Shown here: piece after piece, positions 1 to 8,457 of the stretch
Position numbering within the stretch: position 1 is the stretch's first letter
How the letters are laid out: every line of letters begins with the position of its first letter
DNA from: Nocardia acididurans
GTDB taxonomy: Bacteria > Actinomycetota > Actinomycetes > Mycobacteriales > Mycobacteriaceae
Assembly: GCF_016741815.1 (NCBI RefSeq)
Contig: NZ_JAERRJ010000011.1
Coordinates: 62,001-126,000, forward strand
Direction of reading: 5' to 3'
Length of the DNA: 64,000 nt
Made by a program: the position numbers and the translations under genes
The notes under the pieces: generated by a model
What the model saw: only the letters and a program-made list of their open reading frames with translations
The model's database searches: none
What the model was told of the DNA's origin: nothing

Positions 1-51
1 AGTTCCCGTGCCGCTGATTCCGCGGCCCGGAGCGGTGGCACGCTCGCGGCC

Positions 52-567
52 ATGGATCATCCCGTGCGATTCCGGACCGGATTCCTGCGGCCCGCACCGG
101 AGTCGGAGCCCGTGATCGGCTCGCGCGGCCACGCCCTCCGCCCGTCGCGGCCCACGCAATCACCGTCTTGCCGGAATCGGGTGGCCCGAATATCGCCCCG
201 GTTAACGCCTTCGCAGCCTGCGAAAACCCAGGGGTCGGCTGAACTCGCCGCAGCGGCAGGACAATTCGCGCGTGCGGTGCTGCGGGTGGTACTCGAGGTT
301 CTCGACGGCCGCCGCTCGGTGGCGCAGTTGAGCCCGCTCGCCGAAACCGCTGTGCTGGCGTGTGTGCGAACTCTGGTGATCTCCGGTACGGTCCCCGGCG
401 GGGAAATCGGCGTCGCCACGCTCACCAGGGTCGATGTGATCATGTCCGGTTTCGCGGTCGCGGAGGTTTGCGCCGGATACGACCGGGGAACTCGGCATTT
501 CGCACTCGCCGCACGCATTCAGCGCGGTCGTTCCGGGTGGCGGTTGACCGCATTCCGGGTGTGCTGA
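52..567 (+). CDS. Rv3235-family protein
   Basis: A 171-residue protein of unknown biochemical role. The first 65 residues are Arg/Pro/Ser-rich and look disordered. The C-terminal ~100 residues (AAAAGQFARAVLRVVLEVLD onward, ending in GWRLTAFRVC) match my recollection of the actinobacterial Rv3235 family, whose members usually end in a similar Trp-Arg-hydrophobic strand. No membrane segment or signal peptide is visible. The first ATG has only a weak upstream purine stretch, so the true start could lie further in. The 51 bases before it hold nothing I can name. It is followed by lsr2 on the same strand after 135 bases. Confidence 0.6.
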   Translation: MDHPVRFRTGFLRPAPESEPVIGSRGHALRPSRPTQSPSCRNRVARISPRLTPSQPAKTQGSAELAAAAGQFARAVLRVVLEVLDGRRSVAQLSPLAETAVLACVRTLVISGTVPGGEIGVATLTRVDVIMSGFAVAEVCAGYDRGTRHFALAARIQRGRSGWRLTAFRVC

Positions 568-702
568 AGACCGTCTGGTCTCTGCGGTAATAGCAGAATA
601 GTCTTACCTCGTCGAATTCGATTCGCGCCTGGTTTGAAACCTAACAGCCGCGCGATTAGCATTTCGGCGAATAGCGGCACCACCTACGTGGAAGGGCAGT
701 CC

Positions 703-1050
703 ATGGCGAAGAAAGTCACCGTAACTCTGGTTGACGACTACGACGGCGAATCGAAGGCCGACGAAACCGTCTTTTTCTCGATCGACGGTTCCGATTACGA
801 GATCGACCTGTCGATCAAGAACGCCGGCAAGCTGCGGGAGTCGCTCGAGCCGTGGACCGACAAGGCGCGCAAGGTCGGGCGTTCCAAGCGCAAGGTGGGT
901 GCGGTCGCCGGCGGCCGTACCCGTCCGGCTGTCGACCGTGAGGAGAGCACCGCGATCCGCGAATGGGCGCGCGCCCAGGGGCACCAGGTCTCGTCGCGGG
1001 GTCGTATCCCGGCCGAGATCGTCGAGGCGTACCAGCGCGCCAAGAAATAG
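703..1050 (+). CDS. lsr2: Lsr2 nucleoid-associated protein
   Basis: Lsr2 is the actinobacterial H-NS analogue: it bridges DNA and silences AT-rich, often acquired, genes. The 115-residue product starts MAKKVTVTLVDDYDG, nearly the same as the mycobacterial protein. It has the N-terminal oligomerisation domain (about residues 1-60), a basic Arg/Lys linker (65-80), and the C-terminal DNA-binding domain with the AT-hook-like SSRGRIPAEI. I start at the ATG at 703 because homologues begin MAKKVTVTLVDD; an in-frame upstream start would add 23 unrelated residues. In mycobacteria lsr2 sits beside clpC1; here a SARP gene and a small gene separate it from a ClpC-like gene. Confidence 0.97.
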   Translation: MAKKVTVTLVDDYDGESKADETVFFSIDGSDYEIDLSIKNAGKLRESLEPWTDKARKVGRSKRKVGAVAGGRTRPAVDREESTAIREWARAQGHQVSSRGRIPAEIVEAYQRAKK

Positions 1051-1080
1051 CGGGCCGTAATTCCCCGCCGGAAGGCGGAG

Positions 1081-1131
1081 AAAAAGGGCGGGTATCGGCA
1101 ACCATGTGGGGATGCCGCTGCCCGTCTTTTT
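1081..1131. terminator. Bidirectional intrinsic terminator between lsr2 and the SARP gene
   Basis: A stem of GGGCGGG with an inner CGGCA pairs to TGCCG and CCCGTC, flanked by AAAAA on the left and TTTTT on the right. Either strand therefore shows a hairpin followed by a T-run. It lies between the convergent ends of lsr2 and the SARP-type regulator. Confidence 0.7.
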
Positions 1132-1139
1132 ATTTCTCG

Positions 1140-4100
1140 CTACGCCGCCCGCAGCAGGGCGTGCTCGGTGTCGGGCAGCTCCGCCCGCACGCGCTCCAGC
1201 AACTGCCTGGCTCGTTCGTGATAGGCGCTCGCCGCGGCGGTATCGCCCAGGGCATCGGCGAGGACGGCCAGTACGGAATCCATCGGCCCGAACTCGGTCA
1301 TACCGGTTTCGATGCCGATGAGCGTGCCGGAGTGCGGGACCAGGTATTCGTAGAGGTCCCGCATGCTGTCCCGATCGCCGAATTCGATGGCCACCCGCGT
1401 GCGCAGCGCGGCCGTGAGTATCGGATACACGCCGCTGCCGATGGGCGCGAACCGCGCGGCGATCGTGCGCGCCCGCTCCCGCTTCCCGGCGTGCAGCAGG
1501 GCCAGCGCGTACGGTTCGGCCGCCGCGCCCGGCAGCACCGCGTAGTTCGCGCCGAGCACATCCACCAGGCGGGACAGATCCCCGCGGGCCCAGCCCAGCG
1601 CGAGCGCGCAGAACAGCCGGTTCTCGGTCTCGTTCGCCATACCCGCCAGGGTGATTCGCACCGCGAACCGGTCGTAGAGCCGCTCGGCCAGATCGATGTC
1701 GCCGCGCAGCAGCTCCATGGTGGCGGCGAAACAGCTCACCCAGTCCAGCAGCGGTTGCAGCTGGCCCTCCCCGGCGCACTCCATCGCCTGCGCCGCCTGC
1801 TGTCCGGCCTCGCGCATGTCCACGTTCACCACGGCCGCGCGATAGCCGAGAAAGTGTGCCAGCGCGCGGTATTCGGGGAGCCCGGCCCGCCGCGCGGTCA
1901 GTTCCAGTTGCGAGACGAGCTGGGTGAACTCCGCGCCGTAGTCGGATCGGAGGTAGGTGACCGCGTTGATGGCCGCGCACAGCAATTCCGGATCGCCCAG
2001 TGGCCGGGCCAGATCCAGCGCCAGCCTGCTCAGCTGCTCCGCGGTCGCCCATTCGTCCAGGCCGGTTTCGAAGGTGGCGGTGACCAGCAGCCGCACCAGC
2101 AGTTCGGGCGACACGGTCCGCCGCTGCTCGGACGGTGAGGTCTCGGCGGCCGCGCGGCCGGTCGAAGTCGGCAGGTTGCGCGACAGCAGCCCCGAAATAC
2201 CCTGCCGGACAACATGGTTGGGTTCGCTGTAGGGGCGGATCGGCCAGATCACGGGCGCCCGCCAGCAGGTCAGCGCCCGCGCGAGCAGCTCGTCACCGCC
2301 CAGCTGTTCGGCCAGCCGCACCGCCAGCACCCGTTCGGCGCGGGCGTCGCGGTCCCGATTGTCGTAGGCGAGCGCGGTGACGAGCGTGCAGCGGGCGTCG
2401 AGCAGCGCGATCCGATCCTCCCGTGCGGCATGCGCGGTGTCGTGCCCGGCCAGTTCGTGCAGTTCCACCGCCGCCCGCATGAGCCGCGCCGTTTCCCGCC
2501 GCATACCCCGCTGCATGCGGTGCTCGGCGGCGTCACGCACGAAAAAGATGGCCTGCGAGGCGGTTTCGGCACTCGCCCCGAGCATGGCGTGCCGGGCGAG
2601 CACCTCGGGGTCACGCGCCACCACCGGATAGTCATCGGCGTGCTCGATCAGCAGTTCCAGTGCGGCCCAGTGCATCCGGCCGCGCCGCAGCGTCGGAATT
2701 CCGAGATAGACCGCATCCCTGATGATTCCGTGCTCGAACGCGATACTTCCGCGCCGCCCGGTGCCCACCAGGCCCGCTGTCTCGGCGACGGTGACAAGGT
2801 CGATGAGCCTGTCCTCCGGCAGCCCGCAGGACAGGCCGAGCAGTCCCAGCTCGGCCCCGTCGCCCCAGATCGAGATCTGCCGCAGCACCTCGGCCACCCC
2901 GTCGGGCAGTTGCGCCAGCCGGTCGTCGATGAGCTCGCGAATGGAGTCCGGTACCCCGTCCAGACTGTCCTGCGCCGCCACCAGCTTCGCCAATTCCCTG
3001 ATGAACAACGGGTTTCCGCCACTGCGCCGATGCAACTGCGCGAGCTGCTCGTCATCGATGGCCGTCAGCCCGGCGCTCCGCGCGACCTGCCGGGTGCCCT
3101 CCTGGTCGAGCCCGCTCAGCTCCATCCAGATCGCGGTGTACTGCGCGAGCGCCGCCGCACTGGCATTGGCCCCCGGCCCGGTCTCGGTGCGCCGCGCGGT
3201 CACCAGGATCAGCACCGGCTCGTCCCGCAACCAGTTCGCCAGCTGCCGCAGCACCTGCAGCGTCGCGGTGTCGGCCCGGTGCGCGTCCTCCAGCAGTAAT
3301 GCCACAGGGCCGGATTCGACTGCCCGCCAGCATCTTTCAGCGGCCATGCGGGAGATCGTGAACGGGTCCGCGCCAACCGGCGTCGGATCCGCGGTCGTAT
3401 CGGGCAGCGGTGCGAAGGCGAGGATCCCCGGTGGCGCACCGGCGGAGCCTCCCGGCGGCAGGGCGGCGGAACTGCCGGGCGAGGCCGCGCCGCCGCCCCC
3501 GGGCGACGCGGTCGCGGCAGCGTGCGGCGGCGCGGCGGCGAGGGCGGTGTCGAGTCCGGCGAGGATCTCCGACCAGGCCCAGGCGGGCGGCGCGCCCTCG
3601 ATATCGGGGCAGGTGCCCGCCGCGACCGTCCAGCCCGCGGATGTCAGTGCGCCGAGCGCGGTTTCGGCCAGCGTGGTCTTCCCGATTCCGGCCTCCCCGC
3701 ACACCCAGGCCAGGCGCAGCCGCCCGCCGCGCGCGGTCTCGGCCGCGGTCAGCAGCGACGAGAGTTCGGCGGTGTAGCCGGTGACGCAGGGCTGTGCGGT
3801 TGGTGCGAGGCCGGTGACGCCGATGGTTGCCAGCGGCGTGATGGGCGCGGCCGGTTCGTCGCGGGCCGGTTCCAGGTCTACGGAGTGGTTCAGGATCGCG
3901 GTTTCCAGCTGCCGCAGCGCGGGCCCCGGATCGATGCCGAATTCGTCGCCGAGGAAATCACGGGAGCGCCGAATTGTGGTGAGCGCCTCCAATTGGCGGC
4001 CGAGCCTATATTGCGCGAGCGCCAGGAGTCGCACGAGTTCTTCGCGCCCGGGATGCTCCTCGAACAGCTGCCGCAGTGTGATGACGACTTCGCCGGAGCG

Positions 4101-4652
4101 CCCCAGTTCGAGTTTGACCTGGGCGTCGAGTTCGACGGCGGTCAGATGCAGATCGGTGAGCCGATCGGCTTCGGCGGCAGCCCATTCGGTGTCGGCGAAT
4201 GCCTCCAGCGCCGGGCCGTGCCATTGCGCCTGGAGCGCCTCCAGCAGTGAATTGCGTTCCGCCGTATCCGGCCTGGTCTCCGGATTGCTGAGAAGTTCCT
4301 GATAGCTGCGTAGCCGATGTTCGAAATGCCATGCGTCGACCGCCTCCTCGGCGATCCGCAGCGCATAACCGGACGATTCGGACAGGATGAATCGTGAGGG
4401 CGCCCGCCGCGCGCGATCCGGTTCGAAGAGCCGTCGCAGGTTGTGGATGTGCACCTGCAGCACCGAGGCCGCCTTGGGCGGCGGGTTACCCGCCCACAGG
4501 TCGTCTACCAGGCGTTCGGTGCTCACGGTCTGCCCGCGGGCGACGACGAGCCGGCCGAGGACGGCCCGCTGCATGGGGGTTCCGAGCGGAATCTCGCGGC
4601 CGTCCAGCATCAGGTGCAGGGGACCGAGGACCCTGATCTCGGGACCTGCCAT
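1140..4652 (-). CDS. Large SARP-type transcriptional regulator (BTAD + AAA ATPase + C-terminal helical repeats)
   Basis: A 1170-residue regulator. Residues 1-100 form the winged-helix DNA-binding domain (PEIRVLGPLHLMLDG; QVHIHNLRRLFEPDR) and about 105-255 the bacterial transcriptional activation domain. An AAA/STAND ATPase follows, with Walker A GEAGIGKTT near 319-327 and Walker B VALLLEDAHRAD near 450-461. A Gly/Ala/Pro-rich low-complexity insertion fills about 375-425, inside the ATPase module. The last ~500 residues are Ala/Leu/Arg helical and probably TPR-like. Start ATG follows a good GAGGAGGG site. The family usually activates secondary-metabolite clusters, but no polyketide or peptide synthetase cluster adjoins it, so the target is unknown. 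Confidence 0.9.
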   Translation of the reverse strand: MAGPEIRVLGPLHLMLDGREIPLGTPMQRAVLGRLVVARGQTVSTERLVDDLWAGNPPPKAASVLQVHIHNLRRLFEPDRARRAPSRFILSESSGYALRIAEEAVDAWHFEHRLRSYQELLSNPETRPDTAERNSLLEALQAQWHGPALEAFADTEWAAAEADRLTDLHLTAVELDAQVKLELGRSGEVVITLRQLFEEHPGREELVRLLALAQYRLGRQLEALTTIRRSRDFLGDEFGIDPGPALRQLETAILNHSVDLEPARDEPAAPITPLATIGVTGLAPTAQPCVTGYTAELSSLLTAAETARGGRLRLAWVCGEAGIGKTTLAETALGALTSAGWTVAAGTCPDIEGAPPAWAWSEILAGLDTALAAAPPHAAATASPGGGGAASPGSSAALPPGGSAGAPPGILAFAPLPDTTADPTPVGADPFTISRMAAERCWRAVESGPVALLLEDAHRADTATLQVLRQLANWLRDEPVLILVTARRTETGPGANASAAALAQYTAIWMELSGLDQEGTRQVARSAGLTAIDDEQLAQLHRRSGGNPLFIRELAKLVAAQDSLDGVPDSIRELIDDRLAQLPDGVAEVLRQISIWGDGAELGLLGLSCGLPEDRLIDLVTVAETAGLVGTGRRGSIAFEHGIIRDAVYLGIPTLRRGRMHWAALELLIEHADDYPVVARDPEVLARHAMLGASAETASQAIFFVRDAAEHRMQRGMRRETARLMRAAVELHELAGHDTAHAAREDRIALLDARCTLVTALAYDNRDRDARAERVLAVRLAEQLGGDELLARALTCWRAPVIWPIRPYSEPNHVVRQGISGLLSRNLPTSTGRAAAETSPSEQRRTVSPELLVRLLVTATFETGLDEWATAEQLSRLALDLARPLGDPELLCAAINAVTYLRSDYGAEFTQLVSQLELTARRAGLPEYRALAHFLGYRAAVVNVDMREAGQQAAQAMECAGEGQLQPLLDWVSCFAATMELLRGDIDLAERLYDRFAVRITLAGMANETENRLFCALALGWARGDLSRLVDVLGANYAVLPGAAAEPYALALLHAGKRERARTIAARFAPIGSGVYPILTAALRTRVAIEFGDRDSMRDLYEYLVPHSGTLIGIETGMTEFGPMDSVLAVLADALGDTAAASAYHERARQLLERVRAELPDTEHALLRAA

Positions 4653-4810
4653 GTCGCCCTCCTCGCACCGAAAGCAAACTGGACGTTTGCCGCAAGAAGA
4701 GCACTATCCCGCAAAAACTCGAAGACGCCAAAATGTTGCCGAAGAGTTGTCGAATAGTTATATGCGGCATGGGAACTCGTCCGAATCCTGTGCTACGCGA
4801 TCTGGTTTGC

Positions 4811-4825
4811 AATGCTAACAGCATT
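4811..4825. promoter_or_regulatory. Short inverted repeat in the SARP/small-gene divergent spacer
   Basis: AATGCT-AAC-AGCATT is a perfect 6-3-6 inverted repeat in the 263-base spacer between the SARP gene (leftward) and the small gene at 4916 (rightward). It could be an operator or a small hairpin in a leader. The rest of the spacer is A/T-richer than its surroundings, as expected of a divergent promoter, with no promoter boxes I would commit to. Confidence 0.3.
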
Positions 4826-4915
4826 TGCCGCCCGGACAACTGCACCGGAAGTGAATCGGAAGAGGCACCCTCGATAATTTCGAGTGGAAGCAACTCGAGA
4901 AAGGGGTGGTGAAAC

Positions 4916-5167
4916 GTGTTGCAGCGACGCGATTTCCCCCGGGTATTCAACGACACCGGAATCGAGCCCGAAGGCGACGGCTACTACGTCGACCGCGACG
5001 GCGACATCTGGGAGAAGCAGGAGGCCGGTTGGCGGCTGCTGCTGCAGCGCGGCGTCGCCGTCGATCCCGAGTCGCTGTGGAACTGGACCGAGGGCCATGT
5101 CTGCGATTACGCCCCGTTCACGCCGATGGGCGCACAGGTCATTCCCATGGGTGCGGGGAGCCGCTGA
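4916..5167 (+). CDS. Small hypothetical protein (83 aa)
   Basis: I do not recognise a family. The 83-residue protein is acidic and aromatic-rich, with DGYYVDRDGDIWEKQEAGWR near residues 21-40 and a WNWTEGHVCDYAPF stretch near 56-69. There are no membrane segments. The GTG start is preceded by AAGGGGTGGTGA, a good ribosome-binding region, and codon usage is normal GC-rich, so it is probably real. It lies 102 bases upstream of the ClpC-like gene on the same strand and could share its transcript. Confidence 0.6.
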   Translation: MLQRRDFPRVFNDTGIEPEGDGYYVDRDGDIWEKQEAGWRLLLQRGVAVDPESLWNWTEGHVCDYAPFTPMGAQVIPMGAGSR

Positions 5168-5269
5168 GCCAACTAGTGTGGTCGACGAGTTCGCCATTCG
5201 TTTGCTGACGCGTCGAACCCGACCAGTCAACAGGATTCGCCGTGTCGCCTGACGCCACGAGGTGACCAG

Positions 5270-7846
5270 ATGACCCAGGGTTGGCCCGCATCACGAGACC
5301 CGTTCGACTCCTTCGACGACATCTTCCAGCGCTTCTTCGGCTCGGGGATGAGTGCGCAGCCGCCGGTGCAGCGCATCGACCTGAGTCGTTTGCTGAGTGA
5401 AAGCGCGAAAGAGGTGGTGTCCGCCGCCCGATCCGCCGCGCACGAGTGGGGCAATGCCGAGATCACCCCGGAACATCTGCTCTGGGCCGCCGCCGACGTC
5501 GAGCCCGCACACAGCATCATCGCCGAGATCGGCCGCGACCCCAAGGAACTGCGCAAACAGATGAAGGCCGCCGCGGGCAGCGGCGTCGGCGCGACGGGCA
5601 GCGGGCACGCGCTGCAATTGAGCCCCGCCGCGAAGGCCGCCCTGCGCAATGCCCAGCGCAGCGCCGCCGAGGCCGGCAGCAGCTACATCGGCCCCGAGCA
5701 CATCCTCCTCGGCATCGCCGCCATCCCGGAAACCGCCGCCGCACAGGCCCTCTCCGGTGCGAAGCTGCCCGCCGCGCCCGGCCACAAGGAACCCAGCGAC
5801 ACCCCCACGCTGGAGGAGTACGGCCGCGACCTCACCGCCGAGGCCCGCGCGGGCCGGGTCGATCCGGTCGTGGGCCGGGCCGCCGAGATCGAGCAGACCA
5901 TCGAGATCCTGTCGCGCCGCCGCAAGAACAACCCCGTCCTCATCGGCGACCCGGGCGTCGGCAAGACCGCCATCGTGGAGGGCCTGGCCCAGCGCATCGT
6001 GAACGGCGACGTACCCAGCACGCTGGCCGACCGCCGTGTCATCGCCTTGGACGTGAGCTCGATGGTGGCGGGCAGCAAGTATCGCGGCGAATTCGAGGAG
6101 CGGCTCACCAAGGTGCTCGACGAGGTGCGCGCGCACTCCGACGAACTCGTGGTGTTCATCGACGAACTGCACACCATCGTCGGCGCGGGCGGCGGTGGCG
6201 AGGGTTCCATGGACGCGAGCAATATGCTCAAACCCGCACTGGCCCGCGGTGAACTGCACGCCATCGGCGCGACCACCATCGACGAGTACCGCAAATACAT
6301 CGAGAAGGACGCCGCGCTGGAACGCCGCTTCCAGCCGGTCATGGTGTCCGAGCCGTCGGTCACCGACACCATCGAGATCCTGCGCGGGCTCGTGGACGTC
6401 TACGAGGAGCACCATCAGGTCCGCTACCTCGACGAGGCGCTGATCGCCGCCGCCGAGCTCTCCGACCGCTACCTCACCGACCGGTTCATGCCGGACAAGG
6501 CCATCGACCTGGTGGACCAGGCCGGGGCGCGCGTCCGATTGCGCACGCGCACACCGGATCCCAAGGTCCGCGAACTCGACGAGGAACTGCGCAGGCTCAA
6601 CCGCGAGAAGGACGCCGCCGTCGCCGCCGAGGACTACGGGAAGGCGAACAAGCTCAAGACGCAGATCGCCGAGACCGAGCAGAAGGCCGGAGACGAGTTC
6701 GACCGCACCGAGATTCCCACCGTCGAGATCACCGATATCGCCGAGGTGGTGTCGCGCCAGACCGGCATCCCGGTCGCCGATCTCACCACCGAGGAACGGC
6801 AGAAGCTGCTGAAACTCGAAGAGGCACTGCACAAGCGGGTGGTCGGCCAGGAGGAGGCCATCGTCGCCGTCGCCGAGGCGGTGCGCCGCGCCCGCGCCGG
6901 GCTCAAGGATCCCGGCCGGCCCATCGGCTCATTTCTGTTCCTCGGCCCCACCGGCGTCGGCAAGACCGAACTCGCGAAAGCCCTGGCGGAGCAGGTGTTC
7001 GGCGACGAGGACCGCCTCATCCGCTTCGATATGAGCGAATTCCAGGAGAAGCACACGGTTTCCAGGCTGGTCGGCGCACCGCCCGGATACGTCGGCTACG
7101 ACGATGCCGCTCAGCTCACCGACAAGGTTCGCCGCCAACCGTATTCGGTGATCCTGTTCGACGAGGTGGAGAAGGCGCACCCGGACGTCTTCAACGTGCT
7201 GCTGCAACTGCTCGACGACGGCCGCGTCACCGACTCCAAGGGCCGCACCGTCGATTTCAAGAACACCATCGTCATCCTCACCAGCAATATCGGCTCCGAT
7301 CTCATCCTGTCGGCGAAAGACGGTGACCTGGAATCGATTACGCCGCAGCTGGAGGAACGGCTGCGCAAGCAGTTCCGCCCCGAGTTCCTCAATCGCCTCG
7401 ACGAGCAGATCATCTTCCACCGCCTCGACAAGGCCCAGCTCCGCACTATCGTGGACCTGGTCCTGGACGGCACCCGCCGCCGCCTGAAGGCGCAGGACAT
7501 CGGCCTGGACGTCTCCGACAAGGCCATGGACTGGCTGGCGGACAACGGATATCAGCCCGAGTTCGGCGCGCGGCCACTGCGCCGCAGCGTGCAGCGCGAG
7601 CTCGACAACAAACTCTCCAAGCAGTTGCTCAACGGCGCTCTGACCCCCGGCGACACCGTCCGCATCGACGCCGACGACGCCGGCCTGACCATCTCGGCGC
7701 TGCACCGCAGCGAGATCAAGGGCACCGACGAGAAGATCACCGAGAAGTCGATCATGACCACCGGTAAGGGCGGCAAGGGCAAGGCCGCCGGCAAGAGCAC
7801 GAACGGCAAGGCCGCGAGCGGAAAGGCGGCGGCGGGCAAGAACTGA
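5270..7846 (+). CDS. ClpC/ClpB-type AAA+ unfoldase lacking a ClpP-docking loop
   Basis: An 858-residue double-AAA+ unfoldase. Order: a 30-residue leader with DPFDSFDDIFQRFFG, two Clp_N repeats (about 37-165), AAA1 with Walker A GDPGVGKT (226-233) and VVFIDELHT, a short UVR-like middle segment (435-475) as in ClpC, and AAA2 with Walker A GPTGVGKT (559-566). The long ClpB coiled-coil is absent. Between TSNIG (671-675) and FRPEFLNRLD (702-711), where ClpC/ClpA carry the LGF/IGF-type tripeptide that docks ClpP, the sequence is SDLILSAKDGDLESI, resembling ClpB. The last ~30 residues are a Lys/Gly/Ala tail. I infer a stand-alone unfoldase or disaggregase; family membership is firm, ClpP independence is inference. 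Confidence 0.93.
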   Translation: MTQGWPASRDPFDSFDDIFQRFFGSGMSAQPPVQRIDLSRLLSESAKEVVSAARSAAHEWGNAEITPEHLLWAAADVEPAHSIIAEIGRDPKELRKQMKAAAGSGVGATGSGHALQLSPAAKAALRNAQRSAAEAGSSYIGPEHILLGIAAIPETAAAQALSGAKLPAAPGHKEPSDTPTLEEYGRDLTAEARAGRVDPVVGRAAEIEQTIEILSRRRKNNPVLIGDPGVGKTAIVEGLAQRIVNGDVPSTLADRRVIALDVSSMVAGSKYRGEFEERLTKVLDEVRAHSDELVVFIDELHTIVGAGGGGEGSMDASNMLKPALARGELHAIGATTIDEYRKYIEKDAALERRFQPVMVSEPSVTDTIEILRGLVDVYEEHHQVRYLDEALIAAAELSDRYLTDRFMPDKAIDLVDQAGARVRLRTRTPDPKVRELDEELRRLNREKDAAVAAEDYGKANKLKTQIAETEQKAGDEFDRTEIPTVEITDIAEVVSRQTGIPVADLTTEERQKLLKLEEALHKRVVGQEEAIVAVAEAVRRARAGLKDPGRPIGSFLFLGPTGVGKTELAKALAEQVFGDEDRLIRFDMSEFQEKHTVSRLVGAPPGYVGYDDAAQLTDKVRRQPYSVILFDEVEKAHPDVFNVLLQLLDDGRVTDSKGRTVDFKNTIVILTSNIGSDLILSAKDGDLESITPQLEERLRKQFRPEFLNRLDEQIIFHRLDKAQLRTIVDLVLDGTRRRLKAQDIGLDVSDKAMDWLADNGYQPEFGARPLRRSVQRELDNKLSKQLLNGALTPGDTVRIDADDAGLTISALHRSEIKGTDEKITEKSIMTTGKGGKGKAAGKSTNGKAASGKAAAGKN

Positions 7847-7857
7847 CCACCCGAATA

Positions 7858-7893
7858 CGAACGCCGCGCCGAACCCCTCCGGCGCGGCGTTCG
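7858..7893 (+). terminator. Strong hairpin terminator after the Clp gene
   Basis: A perfect 13-bp stem (CGAACGCCGCGCC pairing with GGCGCGGCGTTCG) with a 10-base loop starts 12 bases after the stop codon. There is no T-run, as is common for actinobacterial hairpin terminators. Confidence 0.7.
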
Positions 7894-7949
7894 CTCGCCC
7901 CGATCGGGCCGCTCTCGCCCCGGCTGTGAATGTGAGTTAACTTCTTGGT

Positions 7950-8453
7950 ATGGACGGACATCGTGATCAGGCCCCGCTGCCCCTCGGCGAGCGCTTCGCG
8001 GAGGGCCCCTTCCCGCCGCATCACGACCACTGCTACGGCTGCGGCCCGTCCAATCCGGCCTCGCCGCGCATCGCCTTCGAACGGCGGGGTGACGTGGTAT
8101 ACGGGACATTCACCATGGACGAGCGTCATCAGGGCGCGCCGGGCGTGGCACACGGCGGCATCATCTCCGCGGCCCTGGACGAGGCGTCCGGCACCGTGCT
8201 CATGCCGCTGCGGCTGCCCGCGGTCACCGTGAAACTGGACGTCACCTTCCGCTCGCCCGCTCGCCTGCACCGAGAACTCGTCGTCACTTCGGTGCTGAGT
8301 GCCCGCGAGGGCCGCAAACTGTTCATCGACACCGAGCTGACCGATGGCGACACCGTCATCGCCACCGGCCGCGCGATCTTCGTCGAGGTCGCGCCGGAAC
8401 ACTTCCTCCAGTTCGGCGCGAACCCCGGCGAACTGGACAGCGTCGGAGTCTGA
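7950..8453 (+). CDS. PaaI/hotdog-fold acyl-CoA thioesterase
   Basis: A 167-residue hotdog-fold protein, probably a cytoplasmic acyl-CoA thioesterase. The N-terminus carries HHDHCYGCGPSNP (about 22-34), a Cys-x-Gly-Cys segment common in this subgroup. The hotdog helix follows with GAPGVAHGGIISAALDEASG (62-81), where HGG and the Asp/Glu are the usual active-site region, then the strands TVKLDVTFRSPARLHRELVV. Length fits the family. It stands alone between the Clp terminator and the convergent WGR gene, so the substrate cannot be read from context. Confidence 0.8.
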   Translation: MDGHRDQAPLPLGERFAEGPFPPHHDHCYGCGPSNPASPRIAFERRGDVVYGTFTMDERHQGAPGVAHGGIISAALDEASGTVLMPLRLPAVTVKLDVTFRSPARLHRELVVTSVLSAREGRKLFIDTELTDGDTVIATGRAIFVEVAPEHFLQFGANPGELDSVGV

Positions 8454-8457
8454 CCCG

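Noticed and set aside
604..2052. A 482-codon minus-strand frame crossing lsr2 and the end of the SARP gene
   Set aside because: It overlaps two clear genes in other frames, and its product is Arg/Gly/Ala-rich with no recognisable domain.
3420..3560. Apparent repeat in the SARP gene (runs of GGCGGC-like triplets), possible tandem repeat element
   Set aside because: It is in frame and encodes the Gly/Ala/Pro linker; no exact repeat unit is maintained, so I treat it as low-complexity coding sequence.
5291..6832. A 513-codon open frame antisense to the Clp gene
   Set aside because: High GC keeps antisense frames open. The translation is low-complexity Gly/Val/Asp-rich and matches no family, whereas the Clp gene on the other strand is unambiguous.
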